Assembly (NCBI GenBank): GCA_964584495.1
Contig: CAZPAH010000027.1
Span: 1 to 26,689, forward strand
DNA length: 26,689 bases
Direction of reading: 5' to 3'
From: CAZPAH01 sp964584495
Lineage (GTDB): Bacteria > Krumholzibacteriota > Krumholzibacteriia > Krumholzibacteriales > Krumholzibacteriaceae
A program made the translations under genes and the position numbers. Each line of letters begins with the position of its first letter. Position 1 is the first letter of the stretch. Below are positions 16,137-23,998 of the stretch, piece after piece. A model generated the notes under the pieces. It made no database searches and was not told where the DNA came from. It was given only the letters and a program-made list of their open reading frames with translations.

Positions 16137-18131
16137 ATGAACGTTCAGGGTATCGTTTTGCTCGTGACCATGCTCGGTGTTCTGGCCGTTTTCGGTCTCA
16201 TCGTGAGAAATCTTATCAGAGCCCTGAAGCTGGGAAAACCGGAAGACAGGTTCGATAGAGCGGGCGAGAGGATAAAATCCGTTCTCGTTTTCGTTGCGGC
16301 CCAGGCGAGAGTACTGGCGCAGCCCGCCGGTATAGGGCATTTTCTGATATTCTGGGGGTTCATATTCATCTCCCTCGGTACTCTCGAACATATTATCGGA
16401 ATGATAGTGCCCGGTTTCAGTTACGGGGCGATTTTCGGCGCCCGCGTCGCTAGCGGGATATCGCTGTGCCAGGATATTCTGGCCGTTCTCGTGCTCGGAG
16501 CGATCGTGGTTTCCCTTTACAGGCGCTTCATCATAAAACCGGAGCGGTTGAAGATAGACGATCCGAAGGCAAAGCAGGAAGCGGTATTCATCCTCGGGCT
16601 TATTTTCGTGCTGATTCTCCTGATGTTCGCGATGAGAGGGATCGGCGTGATCGAGGGGAATATAGATCCGCGCTATGCGCCGGTATCGGCTTTGGTATCC
16701 GGTTTATTCAAGAATCTCAACACCAACCTTGACGTGCTCGAGAATATTTTCGCCTGGTGTCATCACCTCATCATCTTTTTCTTTCTTATCTACATACCGT
16801 TGTCGAAGCATATACACATACTGGGAGCGATTCCCAACATCTATTTCCGGAATCTCGATCACTCCGGCACTCTATCCAGGATGGATTTCGAGGACGAGAC
16901 GGCGGAGAAATTCGGCATCTCGGAATTACCTGATTTTACATGGAAACAACTCCTCGATCTTTACGCGTGCACCGAATGCGGCAGGTGCCAGGCGGCCTGT
17001 CCCGCTTATCTTACGGGGAAACCTTTGAGCCCCTACCGTGTCATACATAATCTCAGGGGCCATCTGATGCGGGAAAAGGGCAGGCTCCTCGCCGGCGAGG
17101 GAGGGGAAGGCGGTCCGGGTCCCGGAGAGTCCCTTATCGGCGGGGTGATAACCGAGGATGAATTATGGGCATGCACTACTTGCGGCGCCTGTATGCAGGA
17201 GTGTCCTCCATTTATAGAGCACGTGCAGAAGTTCGTGGATCTGAGGCGGTACCTGGTTATGACGGAGAGCAGGTTTCCCCAGGAGATGCAGCCGGTATTC
17301 AGGAATATGGAAGTCAACTACAACCCTTGGTCGATGGGATACACGGCCCGCGCGGACTGGGCTTCGGGATTGGATGTTCCTCTCGCCTCCGAGAAAGGGG
17401 AGTTCGATGTTCTTTTCTGGGTGGGCTGCGCCGGATCTTTCGACGCGAGGGGGCAGAGCGTCGCCCGGGCGATGGTGGAGCTGATGAAGAGAGCGGGTGT
17501 GGACTTCGCCATTCTCGGCATCGAGGAGATGTGCTGCGGTGAAACGGCGCGCCGCATGGGGAACGAGTATCTCGCACAGACCCTGATAGAGGGGAATATC
17601 GAGGTTCTCAAGAAGTACAAATTCAACAGGGTCGTGACGACCTGCCCTCATGGACTGAATACTTTCAGGGCAGAGTATCCGCAGTTCGGATTCGAAGCTC
17701 AGGTGGAGCACCACAGCCGGTTCCTTCTGGAGATGGTGAGAACCGGAAAACTTCGGGCGGGATCGATCGAAGGAAGTCGTTCTGGGGTCTATCACGATTC
17801 ATGTTACCTAGGGCGTTATAACGGAATAATAGACGAGCCCAGGGAATTGATCGGCGGCGTGGAAGGTATTGATCTGGCCGAATTCAAGAGAAGGGGCAAG
17901 AGGAGCTTCTGCTGCGGCGCGGGAGGAGGCAGGATGTGGATGGAAGAGAACCTCGGCACCAGGATCAACGAGGAAAGAGTCGACGAATCCCTGCGGCTGA
18001 AAACGGACGATATATACACGGCGTGTCCCTTCTGTCTAACGATGTTCGAGGATGGGCTGAAGAGCCGCGACAGGGATGATGTCAAGGTAAGAGATCTCGC
18101 CGAGCTGCTTCTCGAAGCGAATTCCGATTGA
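16137..18131 (+). CDS. Membrane Fe-S/heme oxidoreductase, EtfD/EMO type (ETF:menaquinone oxidoreductase)
   Basis: A 664-residue integral membrane protein combining a NarI-like cytochrome b domain with HdrD/GlpC-like Fe-S and CCG domains. I start it at ATG 16137 (GGAGGT four bases upstream); a GTG at 16095 is the frame limit. Five hydrophobic segments occupy residues 1 to about 240, with His-rich ends (WCHHLIIFFF, SKHIHILG) that can ligate b hemes. Two 4Fe-4S motifs follow: CTECGRCQAACP from Cys278 and CTTCGACMQECP from Cys346. Two CCG domains contain MCCGE (Cys466-467) and FCCGAGGGRMW (Cys592-593), probably holding a noncubane cluster. Proteins of this architecture next to etfBA move ETF electrons to menaquinone, making beta-oxidation energetically possible in respiring cells. 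It ends the operon, convergent with the beta-barrel gene 74 bases away. Confidence 0.9.
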   Translation: MNVQGIVLLVTMLGVLAVFGLIVRNLIRALKLGKPEDRFDRAGERIKSVLVFVAAQARVLAQPAGIGHFLIFWGFIFISLGTLEHIIGMIVPGFSYGAIFGARVASGISLCQDILAVLVLGAIVVSLYRRFIIKPERLKIDDPKAKQEAVFILGLIFVLILLMFAMRGIGVIEGNIDPRYAPVSALVSGLFKNLNTNLDVLENIFAWCHHLIIFFFLIYIPLSKHIHILGAIPNIYFRNLDHSGTLSRMDFEDETAEKFGISELPDFTWKQLLDLYACTECGRCQAACPAYLTGKPLSPYRVIHNLRGHLMREKGRLLAGEGGEGGPGPGESLIGGVITEDELWACTTCGACMQECPPFIEHVQKFVDLRRYLVMTESRFPQEMQPVFRNMEVNYNPWSMGYTARADWASGLDVPLASEKGEFDVLFWVGCAGSFDARGQSVARAMVELMKRAGVDFAILGIEEMCCGETARRMGNEYLAQTLIEGNIEVLKKYKFNRVVTTCPHGLNTFRAEYPQFGFEAQVEHHSRFLLEMVRTGKLRAGSIEGSRSGVYHDSCYLGRYNGIIDEPRELIGGVEGIDLAEFKRRGKRSFCCGAGGGRMWMEENLGTRINEERVDESLRLKTDDIYTACPFCLTMFEDGLKSRDRDDVKVRDLAELLLEANSD

Positions 18132-18205
18132 GGGAGAGGGTCCGTAACAGCGGCAACGCCGGAAGCCTCCATTGAAGCCCTCCCGGGTTGCGGCCCGAAA
18201 GGCGA

Positions 18206-19462
18206 TCAGAACTCCCTGGAGATTGAAGCGGATATCAAGGTGAGCGAGAAATCGTCGTCACGTCTCGTATGCTTCTCGGGATCGTGCGAAACAAAAAGAT
18301 TCGCCGTGAACCCGCCGCCCGCGTCGACGCTTCCCATCAGGGACAGCCTGGTTACATAGAAATCGGAATAAATATTGTTGTCGTCGATATTGTAATTCCT
18401 GTATCCGGGCTCAAAAGCCATGCTCAGCCAGTACTGCTCGCTATTCATTATGTCGAGACCGAGCGTGATAGTGCCTTCCCAGTACTCTTCCTCGGGATAA
18501 TCTGCGCAGAACATTCGCGCGAGCCTCGGTTCCGCCGAAAGCCCGATCCCACTAACGGGAAATGCCGTTCTCAAACCGGCCCTGATAAAACTGGTATTGA
18601 AGAATATTGAGGACGGAGCATCGTAGAGGGCCAGCTCCGATTCCAGATTCAACGTCGTTGTTATTCTTCGAGGATCGTCGATTCTGAATGAGGCGTACGA
18701 GAAGATATTCCAGTATGAGCTTCTCACCGTATCCTTGTAGTCGCGCCGGTCGCCGGTTACGGAGAGAGTGAAGGACCGTTTTCCATCCAGGACGATTCGA
18801 AACTCGAGATCCGTCAAGACCCTCGCATAATCGAGCTCGGTGGTGTCGGGGGCCTGTCTGAATCCTCCCGCCGCTCCCAGCCTGAAGAAATTATCGAAGT
18901 AAGAGCCTTTCTCGATATCCAGTCCCGTATCGAAGTAGCGATAGTCATAATCGAATTGGGTTCTTTGGTCGTAGTCGATCGACTCGAACCTGCTCCTCGA
19001 AGTCAGGAAGAGATCGTTTCCCGTTTTCCTTCGGATTTTCAGTTGCGCATTCAACTGCCGGTAGTCGTTGCCGAAATCGTAATCGCTTCCGTCCTGAAAG
19101 TGTTTCCAGCGAAATTCCCCTCGAAGTTCGGCGCTCGTCTCATTGAACGATCCCTTGAGGAACTCCGCGGCCAAGTTCTCGTCGACAGTCTGATTACCGT
19201 ATCGCAGCCTGTTTCGGAATGTGATCCTCGCCGGATCGAGCCTTAGGGAAAGGTTATTGGCAAGATCGAGATAAAGTTCCTGGATCGCCTCCGTGGTATC
19301 TTCCTCCAGGATGGTGAACCGATCTATAAAGGAGTCGTACCCGAGGGAAACGATCGCCGTCGGTGCGGCGGCCGAAGCGGGAGAGTTGTATCCCGACATC
19401 ATCCCGGCGAGGAGCAAAGCGGCAATACCAGGTATTCTGCAAGTTGACCTGTCTTTTAGCAT
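18206..19462 (-). CDS. Putative outer-membrane beta-barrel protein, family not recognised
   Basis: A 418-residue exported protein. The ATG at 19462 overlaps the stop of the preceding lipoprotein gene (TGATG); a TTG one codon earlier is less likely. A signal peptide (IAALLLAGMMSGYNSPASAAA) is followed by about 380 residues of alternating polar/hydrophobic strands rich in aromatic and Asp residues (for example RFESIDYDQRTQFDYDYRYF, FTLSVTGDRRDYKDTV, YWLSMAFEPGYRNYNI). The chain ends SLTLISASISREF, and a terminal Phe is the usual outer-membrane barrel insertion signal. I see no plug, OmpA or porin motif. It is the last gene of a three-gene unit behind a sigma-54 promoter, so it may form the outer-membrane part of an envelope assembly with the helical protein and lipoprotein. 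The barrel fold is inferred from composition. Confidence 0.72.
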   Translation of the reverse strand: MLKDRSTCRIPGIAALLLAGMMSGYNSPASAAAPTAIVSLGYDSFIDRFTILEEDTTEAIQELYLDLANNLSLRLDPARITFRNRLRYGNQTVDENLAAEFLKGSFNETSAELRGEFRWKHFQDGSDYDFGNDYRQLNAQLKIRRKTGNDLFLTSRSRFESIDYDQRTQFDYDYRYFDTGLDIEKGSYFDNFFRLGAAGGFRQAPDTTELDYARVLTDLEFRIVLDGKRSFTLSVTGDRRDYKDTVRSSYWNIFSYASFRIDDPRRITTTLNLESELALYDAPSSIFFNTSFIRAGLRTAFPVSGIGLSAEPRLARMFCADYPEEEYWEGTITLGLDIMNSEQYWLSMAFEPGYRNYNIDDNNIYSDFYVTRLSLMGSVDAGGGFTANLFVSHDPEKHTRRDDDFSLTLISASISREF

Positions 19463-19803
19463 CAATGGGTTTGCCTCAACAGTAATTCGGCTTCGGTGAG
19501 CAGCTTGACTCCCAGCAGTGGATTTCCTTCAAGAAACATCTCTTCCGCTATCTTTACGATAGAGCGGATCTCTTCGAGCTTTGCATTATCTCCGGTCTTA
19601 CGGGCCTCCTCCAGCTCCGCAATCACCGCGGCGTGTATCTCGATGAAGATACTGGTGTACTCCGCCGTTTCAAGGGAATCGGCCTGCGAAGCGGCGGATG
19701 CGTCTTCCACGGAGGTCTCCGGCAGCGCAGACTGCGACGGGGCGCAGGAAGCCAGGAGAGCGGCAAGGGAGACTGCGAGACAGCTCCTGACTATATCGAG
19801 CAT
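19462..19803 (-). CDS. Small lipoprotein, unknown function
   Basis: A 113-residue lipoprotein. The signal peptide MLDIVRSCLAVSLAALLASC ends in a lipobox LASC (lipidated Cys20). The mature part has a Ser/Ala-rich linker (residues 21-45) and a charged alpha-helical C-terminal half (AELEEARKTGDNAKLEEIR, then GVKLLTEAELLL). The helix composition resembles that of the larger helical protein encoded just upstream, and the two genes overlap by 13 bases. The stop overlaps the start of the barrel gene. I do not recognise a family. Tight overlap with both neighbours suggests equimolar production and a shared complex, perhaps tethering the helical protein to a membrane. Confidence 0.75.
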   Translation of the reverse strand: MLDIVRSCLAVSLAALLASCAPSQSALPETSVEDASAASQADSLETAEYTSIFIEIHAAVIAELEEARKTGDNAKLEEIRSIVKIAEEMFLEGNPLLGVKLLTEAELLLRQTH

Positions 19804-21080
19804 ATTTCCTTTATCCTGTTGAACAGGTTACGGGCTATTCTTGCCTCGGCGTAAGCCCTCTGGTAATCGTTACTCTCGAAATTCTTCCTCGCCGCGGCGA
19901 GATGCCCGGCGGCACGTTCGTAGAGATTGCCGGCTCCCTCGTCATCGCATTCGGCGAGCATGCCGGTAACGGATTCGGCGATATTGCCTACGGCCCGTAT
20001 CTCGGATTCCGCCCTTGCGGCCGGATCCTTCACCTCGCCCGTTTCTATCGCCTGTCGCATCAATCTCCTGGCCTGGTTGGCGAACTCCAGGGCTTCCCTT
20101 TTTCGTCCATCCCTGAGCGCGAGGCGCGAGCGCTCGAGCAACCGGTCGGCCCTTTCCATGAATCCCATCGCAGGAGATTGACCGGCTCCCTTGTCCCCGA
20201 TCATTTCCCACGCCCTCTCACGGAGAGCGAGCGCTTCGTCGATTATCCTCGCCGGTTCAGCCGAATCCTCGCCCGATATCCTGCGCGTCAGGTTGCGCAG
20301 TATCTTCTCGCATTTTTCAAGCGATACGAGGGCGGAACGGTAACGACCCGAGGCGAAGTTATTCTTCGCCTGCTCCATGGTGCGCTCGGCCAGCCGGAGC
20401 TGGTTTTCGTTTGTCTTGGCGCCTTCTGCTGAAATACGTTCCCCGGCTCTGCCGAGGAGCTTCTCCACGAGCATCATCCTGCGCTCGCAGGTCTCCTTCT
20501 CGTTCCGTACTTTCCTGAACCTTTCCTGGGCCTGGTTCGCCAGTTTCCTTGCATTCTCGACCAGCTTGAAGGCGAGCTGGTTCCTGAGCTGCTGCGCGTT
20601 TATTCGGGATTTTTCGAGCAGCATCATCGATTCTTCTATAAGCCGGGTCAACCGGGCGTCCTTGATCCCGCCGTCGATCATCCCGGATCTCAGACCCGCC
20701 AGCATTTCGCCGGTTTTTTCGTCCAGCCTCCTTGTCTTCTCCTCGAGCCTCGCCTCATCCCTCGCCAGACCTACGGCGTGCCAGGCTTCCTTACGGGCTT
20801 CCATCGTGTATCTGTAAGCGAAGCCGGAATTGTTCGCCGTCAAGAAGTTCCTTGCCCTATTCTGGATCTTGATCGCCTCATCCAGAGATAGACGTGCCTT
20901 CTGGCTTCGGCTCTCTTCGATAATGCTTTTCGCTTCACTGATGATATCGTCGGTTCTCTCGACCTGGCTTTTCGCCGTATCGATATCAACCATTCCCTGC
21001 GAGGCGGCGCTGCCGGCGCAAAGGGTAATGGCCGCCGCGATCGAGATAATCAGTATATTATTCTTTCTGTTCTTTAGCAT
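19791..21080 (-). CDS. Secreted all-helical repeat protein, unknown function
   Basis: A 429-residue protein with a signal peptide (NILIISIAAAITLCAGSAAS, cleavage near residue 28) and an almost wholly helical, Ala/Arg/Glu-rich mature chain. Degenerate repeats of roughly 60-90 residues carry a common theme of a small-residue helix pair ending in Y/R-x-A-L/A (FAYRYTMEARKEAWHAVGLA; SGRYRSALVSLEKCEKIL; REALEFANQARRLMRQAI; YQRAYAEARIARNLFNRI). This resembles TPR-like or DUF4398-like helical hairpins, but I cannot place it in a family. Proline and glycine are sparse except between repeats, so it could be an extended rod or a solenoid. An AAAGGAG site lies 11 bases before the ATG. It is the first gene after the sigma-54 promoter and overlaps the lipoprotein gene by 13 bases. 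Confidence 0.82.
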   Translation of the reverse strand: MLKNRKNNILIISIAAAITLCAGSAASQGMVDIDTAKSQVERTDDIISEAKSIIEESRSQKARLSLDEAIKIQNRARNFLTANNSGFAYRYTMEARKEAWHAVGLARDEARLEEKTRRLDEKTGEMLAGLRSGMIDGGIKDARLTRLIEESMMLLEKSRINAQQLRNQLAFKLVENARKLANQAQERFRKVRNEKETCERRMMLVEKLLGRAGERISAEGAKTNENQLRLAERTMEQAKNNFASGRYRSALVSLEKCEKILRNLTRRISGEDSAEPARIIDEALALRERAWEMIGDKGAGQSPAMGFMERADRLLERSRLALRDGRKREALEFANQARRLMRQAIETGEVKDPAARAESEIRAVGNIAESVTGMLAECDDEGAGNLYERAAGHLAAARKNFESNDYQRAYAEARIARNLFNRIKEICSI

Positions 21081-21098
21081 GGCTATCGGGTCTCCTTT

Positions 21099-21186
21099 CG
21101 GGTCATCTTACACAACGGTATTACGCAAGCGGTATGCCATGCCCCGTATTGCGGCATAACCTGTTTATTAACAATAAGATGACCCG
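21099..21186. repeat. Perfect 12-bp inverted repeat bracketing the sigma-54 promoter
   Basis: CGGGTCATCTTA at 21099-21110 and its exact reverse complement TAAGATGACCCG at 21175-21186 are 64 bases apart. Relative to the predicted minus-strand start near 21113, the arms lie at about -73 to -62 and +4 to +15. They could be binding sites for the adjacent response regulator or for a looping repressor. Chance occurrence of a perfect 12-bp pair within 90 bases is small. Confidence 0.7.
21124..21139 (-). promoter_or_regulatory. Sigma-54 (RpoN) promoter of the helical-protein/lipoprotein/barrel operon
   Basis: On the minus strand the sequence TGGCATACCGCTTGCG matches the -24/-12 consensus TGGCAC-N5-TTGC at every position but one (T for C). 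The ten-base spacing between the GG and GC doublets is correct. The predicted transcription start is near 21113, about 33 bases before the ATG. The gene immediately upstream encodes an NtrC-family sigma-54 activator, which makes local control likely. Confidence 0.75.
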
Positions 21187-21264
21187 GCAGACGGCCGGAC
21201 GCGCACGATACTTTTTGTCCCATACGGTACATGTTAGTTGGTCCGGTGCGTTCAGGACGACCGA

Positions 21265-22632
21265 TCATCGGCTTTCCTTCTCTCCGCCTGTTTCTTCGAT
21301 CCCGTAGCGTTCCAGCCTGCCGTAGAGAGTTCTTCTTGTAATACCTAGAAGAGAGGCAGCCCTGCTCTTGTTTCCCCCCGCCTTTTCCAGGGCTATCTCT
21401 ATCATCGATTTCTCGACTTCGGGAAGGGTCTTTCTCCCTACCATCGATTCGAGCGTGCCGGGCCCGGCGCCCGTTGTCTCCGGCCCCGATATTGCGATAT
21501 CCGAAACCGATACCGGCTTCGGACCTGCCAGGATCAAGGCGCGTTCCAGAATATTCCTCAACTCCCGCACATTTCCAGGCCAGGAGTATCCTTCGAGCTT
21601 TTCGACCACATCACTTTCAAGGGGGACCCCTTTCGCTCCCCTAGAGAGGAGAAAATTCTCTGCGATAGGTGCCACGTCCTCCATCCTTTCGCGCAGGGGG
21701 GGGATCCTTACGGGGAATACGTTGAGTCTATAGAATAGATCGGTCCTGAATTCGCCCCGCGACACCATTTCCTCGAGATCCCTGTTCGTCGCCGCGATTA
21801 TCCTTACGTCCACCGTCACCGATTTGCCGCTGCCGAGTGGGAGGAACTCGCCGTTATCGATGGCCCTGAGGATTTTCACCTGTAGTGAAAGGGGCATCTC
21901 GCCGATCTCGTCCAGAAAGAGCGTGCCGCCGTCGGCCAATCTGAAAAGGCCCGGCTTTCTGTTAGACGCCCCGGTGAATGCGCCTTTCTCGTATCCGAAA
22001 AGCTCCGCCTCGAGAAGCGTCTCGGGAACGGCGGCGCAGTTTATCGTTATGAAAGGCTTGTCGGCGCGGGGGCTCCGTAGATGAATCTCGCTCGCGGCGA
22101 GTTCCTTCCCGGTGCCGCTCTCTCCCTGGATCAGAACCGGCGTTCCGGTTGGAGCGACCTTGTATATGATATCGAGAACGTTCTTTATTCCTTTCGACTC
22201 GCCTATGATCTTTCCACGCGGAACGGCCAGGGAGACCTTCTCCAAAAGTGCCCTGTTCTCGGTCATCAGGTCGCGCCGCTCGTGAATCCTCTTCAGCAGA
22301 AGCACGACCTCGTCCATATGGAAGGGTTTTATCAGGTACTCGTAGGCCCCTTCGCGCATCGCCTCGACGGCGGTTGAAGCGCTTGCATAGGCGGTCATTA
22401 TTATAAAATCCGTCTCCTGCGATAATTTCTTGGTCCGCCGAAGGAGCTCTAGGCCGTTCATTCCTCCAAGCCTTAGATCGCACAGCACTACGTCTATATA
22501 CGTTTTTTCGATTATAGGGAGGGCTTCTTCCGCGCTGGTGCACGATTCCACGTCGTATCCTTCCGCGGAGATTCTCTCGGAAAGCAGCCTTGTGATCTTT
22601 TTCTCGTCGTCGACTATTAGGATTCTACTCAT
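21265..22632 (-). CDS. NtrC-family sigma-54-dependent response regulator
   Basis: A 455-residue transcription activator. The receiver domain (residues 1-120) has the acidic pocket VDDE and phospho-acceptor Asp52 in LCDLRLGG, plus Lys102 in YLIKPF. The AAA+ domain (about 142-365) has Walker A GESGTGKE (170-177), the sigma-54-contacting GAFTGA loop (217-222) and Walker B GGTLFLDEIGE. The C-terminal Fis-type helix-turn-helix (KAGGNKSRAASLLGITRRTL) binds DNA. All key residues are intact, so it should activate RpoN promoters when phosphorylated. Its ATG lies inside the end of the kinase gene (8-base overlap), so kinase and regulator are coupled. A matching sigma-54 promoter starts about 125 bases after its stop. 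The overall layout resembles ZraR/AtoC. Confidence 0.95.
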   Translation of the reverse strand: MSRILIVDDEKKITRLLSERISAEGYDVESCTSAEEALPIIEKTYIDVVLCDLRLGGMNGLELLRRTKKLSQETDFIIMTAYASASTAVEAMREGAYEYLIKPFHMDEVVLLLKRIHERRDLMTENRALLEKVSLAVPRGKIIGESKGIKNVLDIIYKVAPTGTPVLIQGESGTGKELAASEIHLRSPRADKPFITINCAAVPETLLEAELFGYEKGAFTGASNRKPGLFRLADGGTLFLDEIGEMPLSLQVKILRAIDNGEFLPLGSGKSVTVDVRIIAATNRDLEEMVSRGEFRTDLFYRLNVFPVRIPPLRERMEDVAPIAENFLLSRGAKGVPLESDVVEKLEGYSWPGNVRELRNILERALILAGPKPVSVSDIAISGPETTGAGPGTLESMVGRKTLPEVEKSMIEIALEKAGGNKSRAASLLGITRRTLYGRLERYGIEETGGEKESR

Positions 22633-23977
22633 TCTCGTCTCCCGCGGTATGGACCGGAGCGGGAAGGTAGACCGACACCACCGTGCCTCTACCCGGCCTG
22701 CTCGCTATATCAATCGTGCCCCCGTGGTCTTCGATTATCTTTTTCGCTATCGCCAGGCCGAGACCGCTCCCGGCCGGTTTGGTAGTGTAGAACGGCTCGA
22801 ATACCTTCTCAATCTCTTTCGGCGGAATACCGACTCCGGAGTCCGAGAACGCGATTCTGTACCGGCCGCCGGCTACGGTCAGGGAGACATCTATCGTTCC
22901 GGCCCCCTCGACGGCCTGCCGGGCGTTAAGCAGTATGTTAATAAAAGCCTGTTGAAGCTTCTTTTCCTCCCCGGTGAACGGGCATTCGGGTAGATCGAAA
23001 GTCGTGTTTATCGAGATGCCGGTACCGGTCCCGGCGTCCTCTATCAATTTCACGGTCCGGCGGATTATCATCACGATGTCTGTTTCCTGCCTGCTCAGTT
23101 TTTCGTTCCTTGCGAAGAGGAGATAATCGGTCAATATCCCGTCGAGCCTGTCCACCTCCTCGAGAATCAGGTCGTCTATTTCGGGGGCGTCTTCCGGATG
23201 GGCCGCTTCGAGTTTTTCGGCGCTGCTTCTGATGATGAAGAGCGGGTTCCTGATTTCGTGCGCTATCCCCGCAGCCATCCTTCCCATCGATGCCAGCGTT
23301 TCGCTGTGCAGGAGCGATTCACGGGCTCTTATTAGGGATCCGGCCGCCCGGAAGATGAACCATACGAAAAGCGCAAGCCCCGTCAGGGATAATGCCGTCG
23401 AAGCGAGAAGGATGTTTCTCAATTTCTGCATTCCCTGGAGAAATGACGCATTCGCTTCTACCGCGCTCACAAGCTGCGCCGAGTGGTTCCCGGGGGGGAT
23501 CGGCGCGTATCCGGCCTTCATATAGTTGCCATCGGGAGAGGCGTAGAGATCGGTGGCGGAGGGTTTGCCGTTCAGGGCCCTTATTATCTCGGGGTGATCC
23601 ATGTTCCAGAGCGGATAGAAGTCGCCGACGGGAAAGAGATCGGGATTGAGAGAGACCAGAATGAGGCCGTCCTCGCGGAGCACGAGAATATTCGAAAGGG
23701 AAAAATCGTCGCCGATGCTTCTCAGCATGGTCATCGCTTCCGCCGGTATGGAGACGGGTGATATCTCCATGAAGAGAAGATCCTCACTGTGGGGTGAAAC
23801 GGTCGACGAGACGAGCGATGCGAGCGATTGCAGCCTGATGCCGAACTCTGCGTTCAACGCATTCCTGACTCGGCTGTAGAAATACCAGTTTATCGCGGTG
23901 AACAGCAGGACCAGGACGATTATGGCCAGGATGAGCCAGCTGTTCCTGAATATCGATAGGTCGATCTTTTTCTTCAT
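22625..23977 (-). CDS. Membrane sensor histidine kinase (ZraS/AtoS-like) with extracytoplasmic sensor
   Basis: A 450-residue kinase. Transmembrane helices at about 13-33 and 188-210 flank a 150-residue extracytoplasmic sensor region (ILVLREDGLILVSLNPDLFP, ATDLYASPDGNYMKAGYAPI) that looks like a dCache/PAS-like double or single sensor domain. A short linker without an obvious HAMP leads to HisKA with phospho-acceptor His240 (MAAGIAHEIRNPL) and a HATPase_c domain: N box NILLNARQAVEG, G1 FSDSGVGIPP, F box FEPFYTTKPAGSGLGLAIAK, and a final RPGRGTVVSVYLPAP. All catalytic boxes are intact. It phosphorylates the regulator encoded with an 8-base overlap downstream. The gene begins 21 bases after the TPR lipoprotein gene, which may help sense the envelope signal. 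The signal is unknown. Confidence 0.93.
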   Translation of the reverse strand: MKKKIDLSIFRNSWLILAIIVLVLLFTAINWYFYSRVRNALNAEFGIRLQSLASLVSSTVSPHSEDLLFMEISPVSIPAEAMTMLRSIGDDFSLSNILVLREDGLILVSLNPDLFPVGDFYPLWNMDHPEIIRALNGKPSATDLYASPDGNYMKAGYAPIPPGNHSAQLVSAVEANASFLQGMQKLRNILLASTALSLTGLALFVWFIFRAAGSLIRARESLLHSETLASMGRMAAGIAHEIRNPLFIIRSSAEKLEAAHPEDAPEIDDLILEEVDRLDGILTDYLLFARNEKLSRQETDIVMIIRRTVKLIEDAGTGTGISINTTFDLPECPFTGEEKKLQQAFINILLNARQAVEGAGTIDVSLTVAGGRYRIAFSDSGVGIPPKEIEKVFEPFYTTKPAGSGLGLAIAKKIIEDHGGTIDIASRPGRGTVVSVYLPAPVHTAGDENE

Positions 23978-23998
23978 AAGCGGAAAATGAGCCCGGAC

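Noticed and set aside
15186..16391. A 401-codon open frame on the minus strand opposite etfA and the start of the Fe-S oxidoreductase gene
   Set aside because: It lies antisense to clear family proteins, has no protein-like pattern, and reflects the codon bias of the sense strand.
18132..18205. Possible terminator hairpin between the Fe-S oxidoreductase and beta-barrel genes (CGGG-TTGCGG-CCCG near 18183-18196)
   Set aside because: The stem is only four base pairs and no T-tract follows on either strand.
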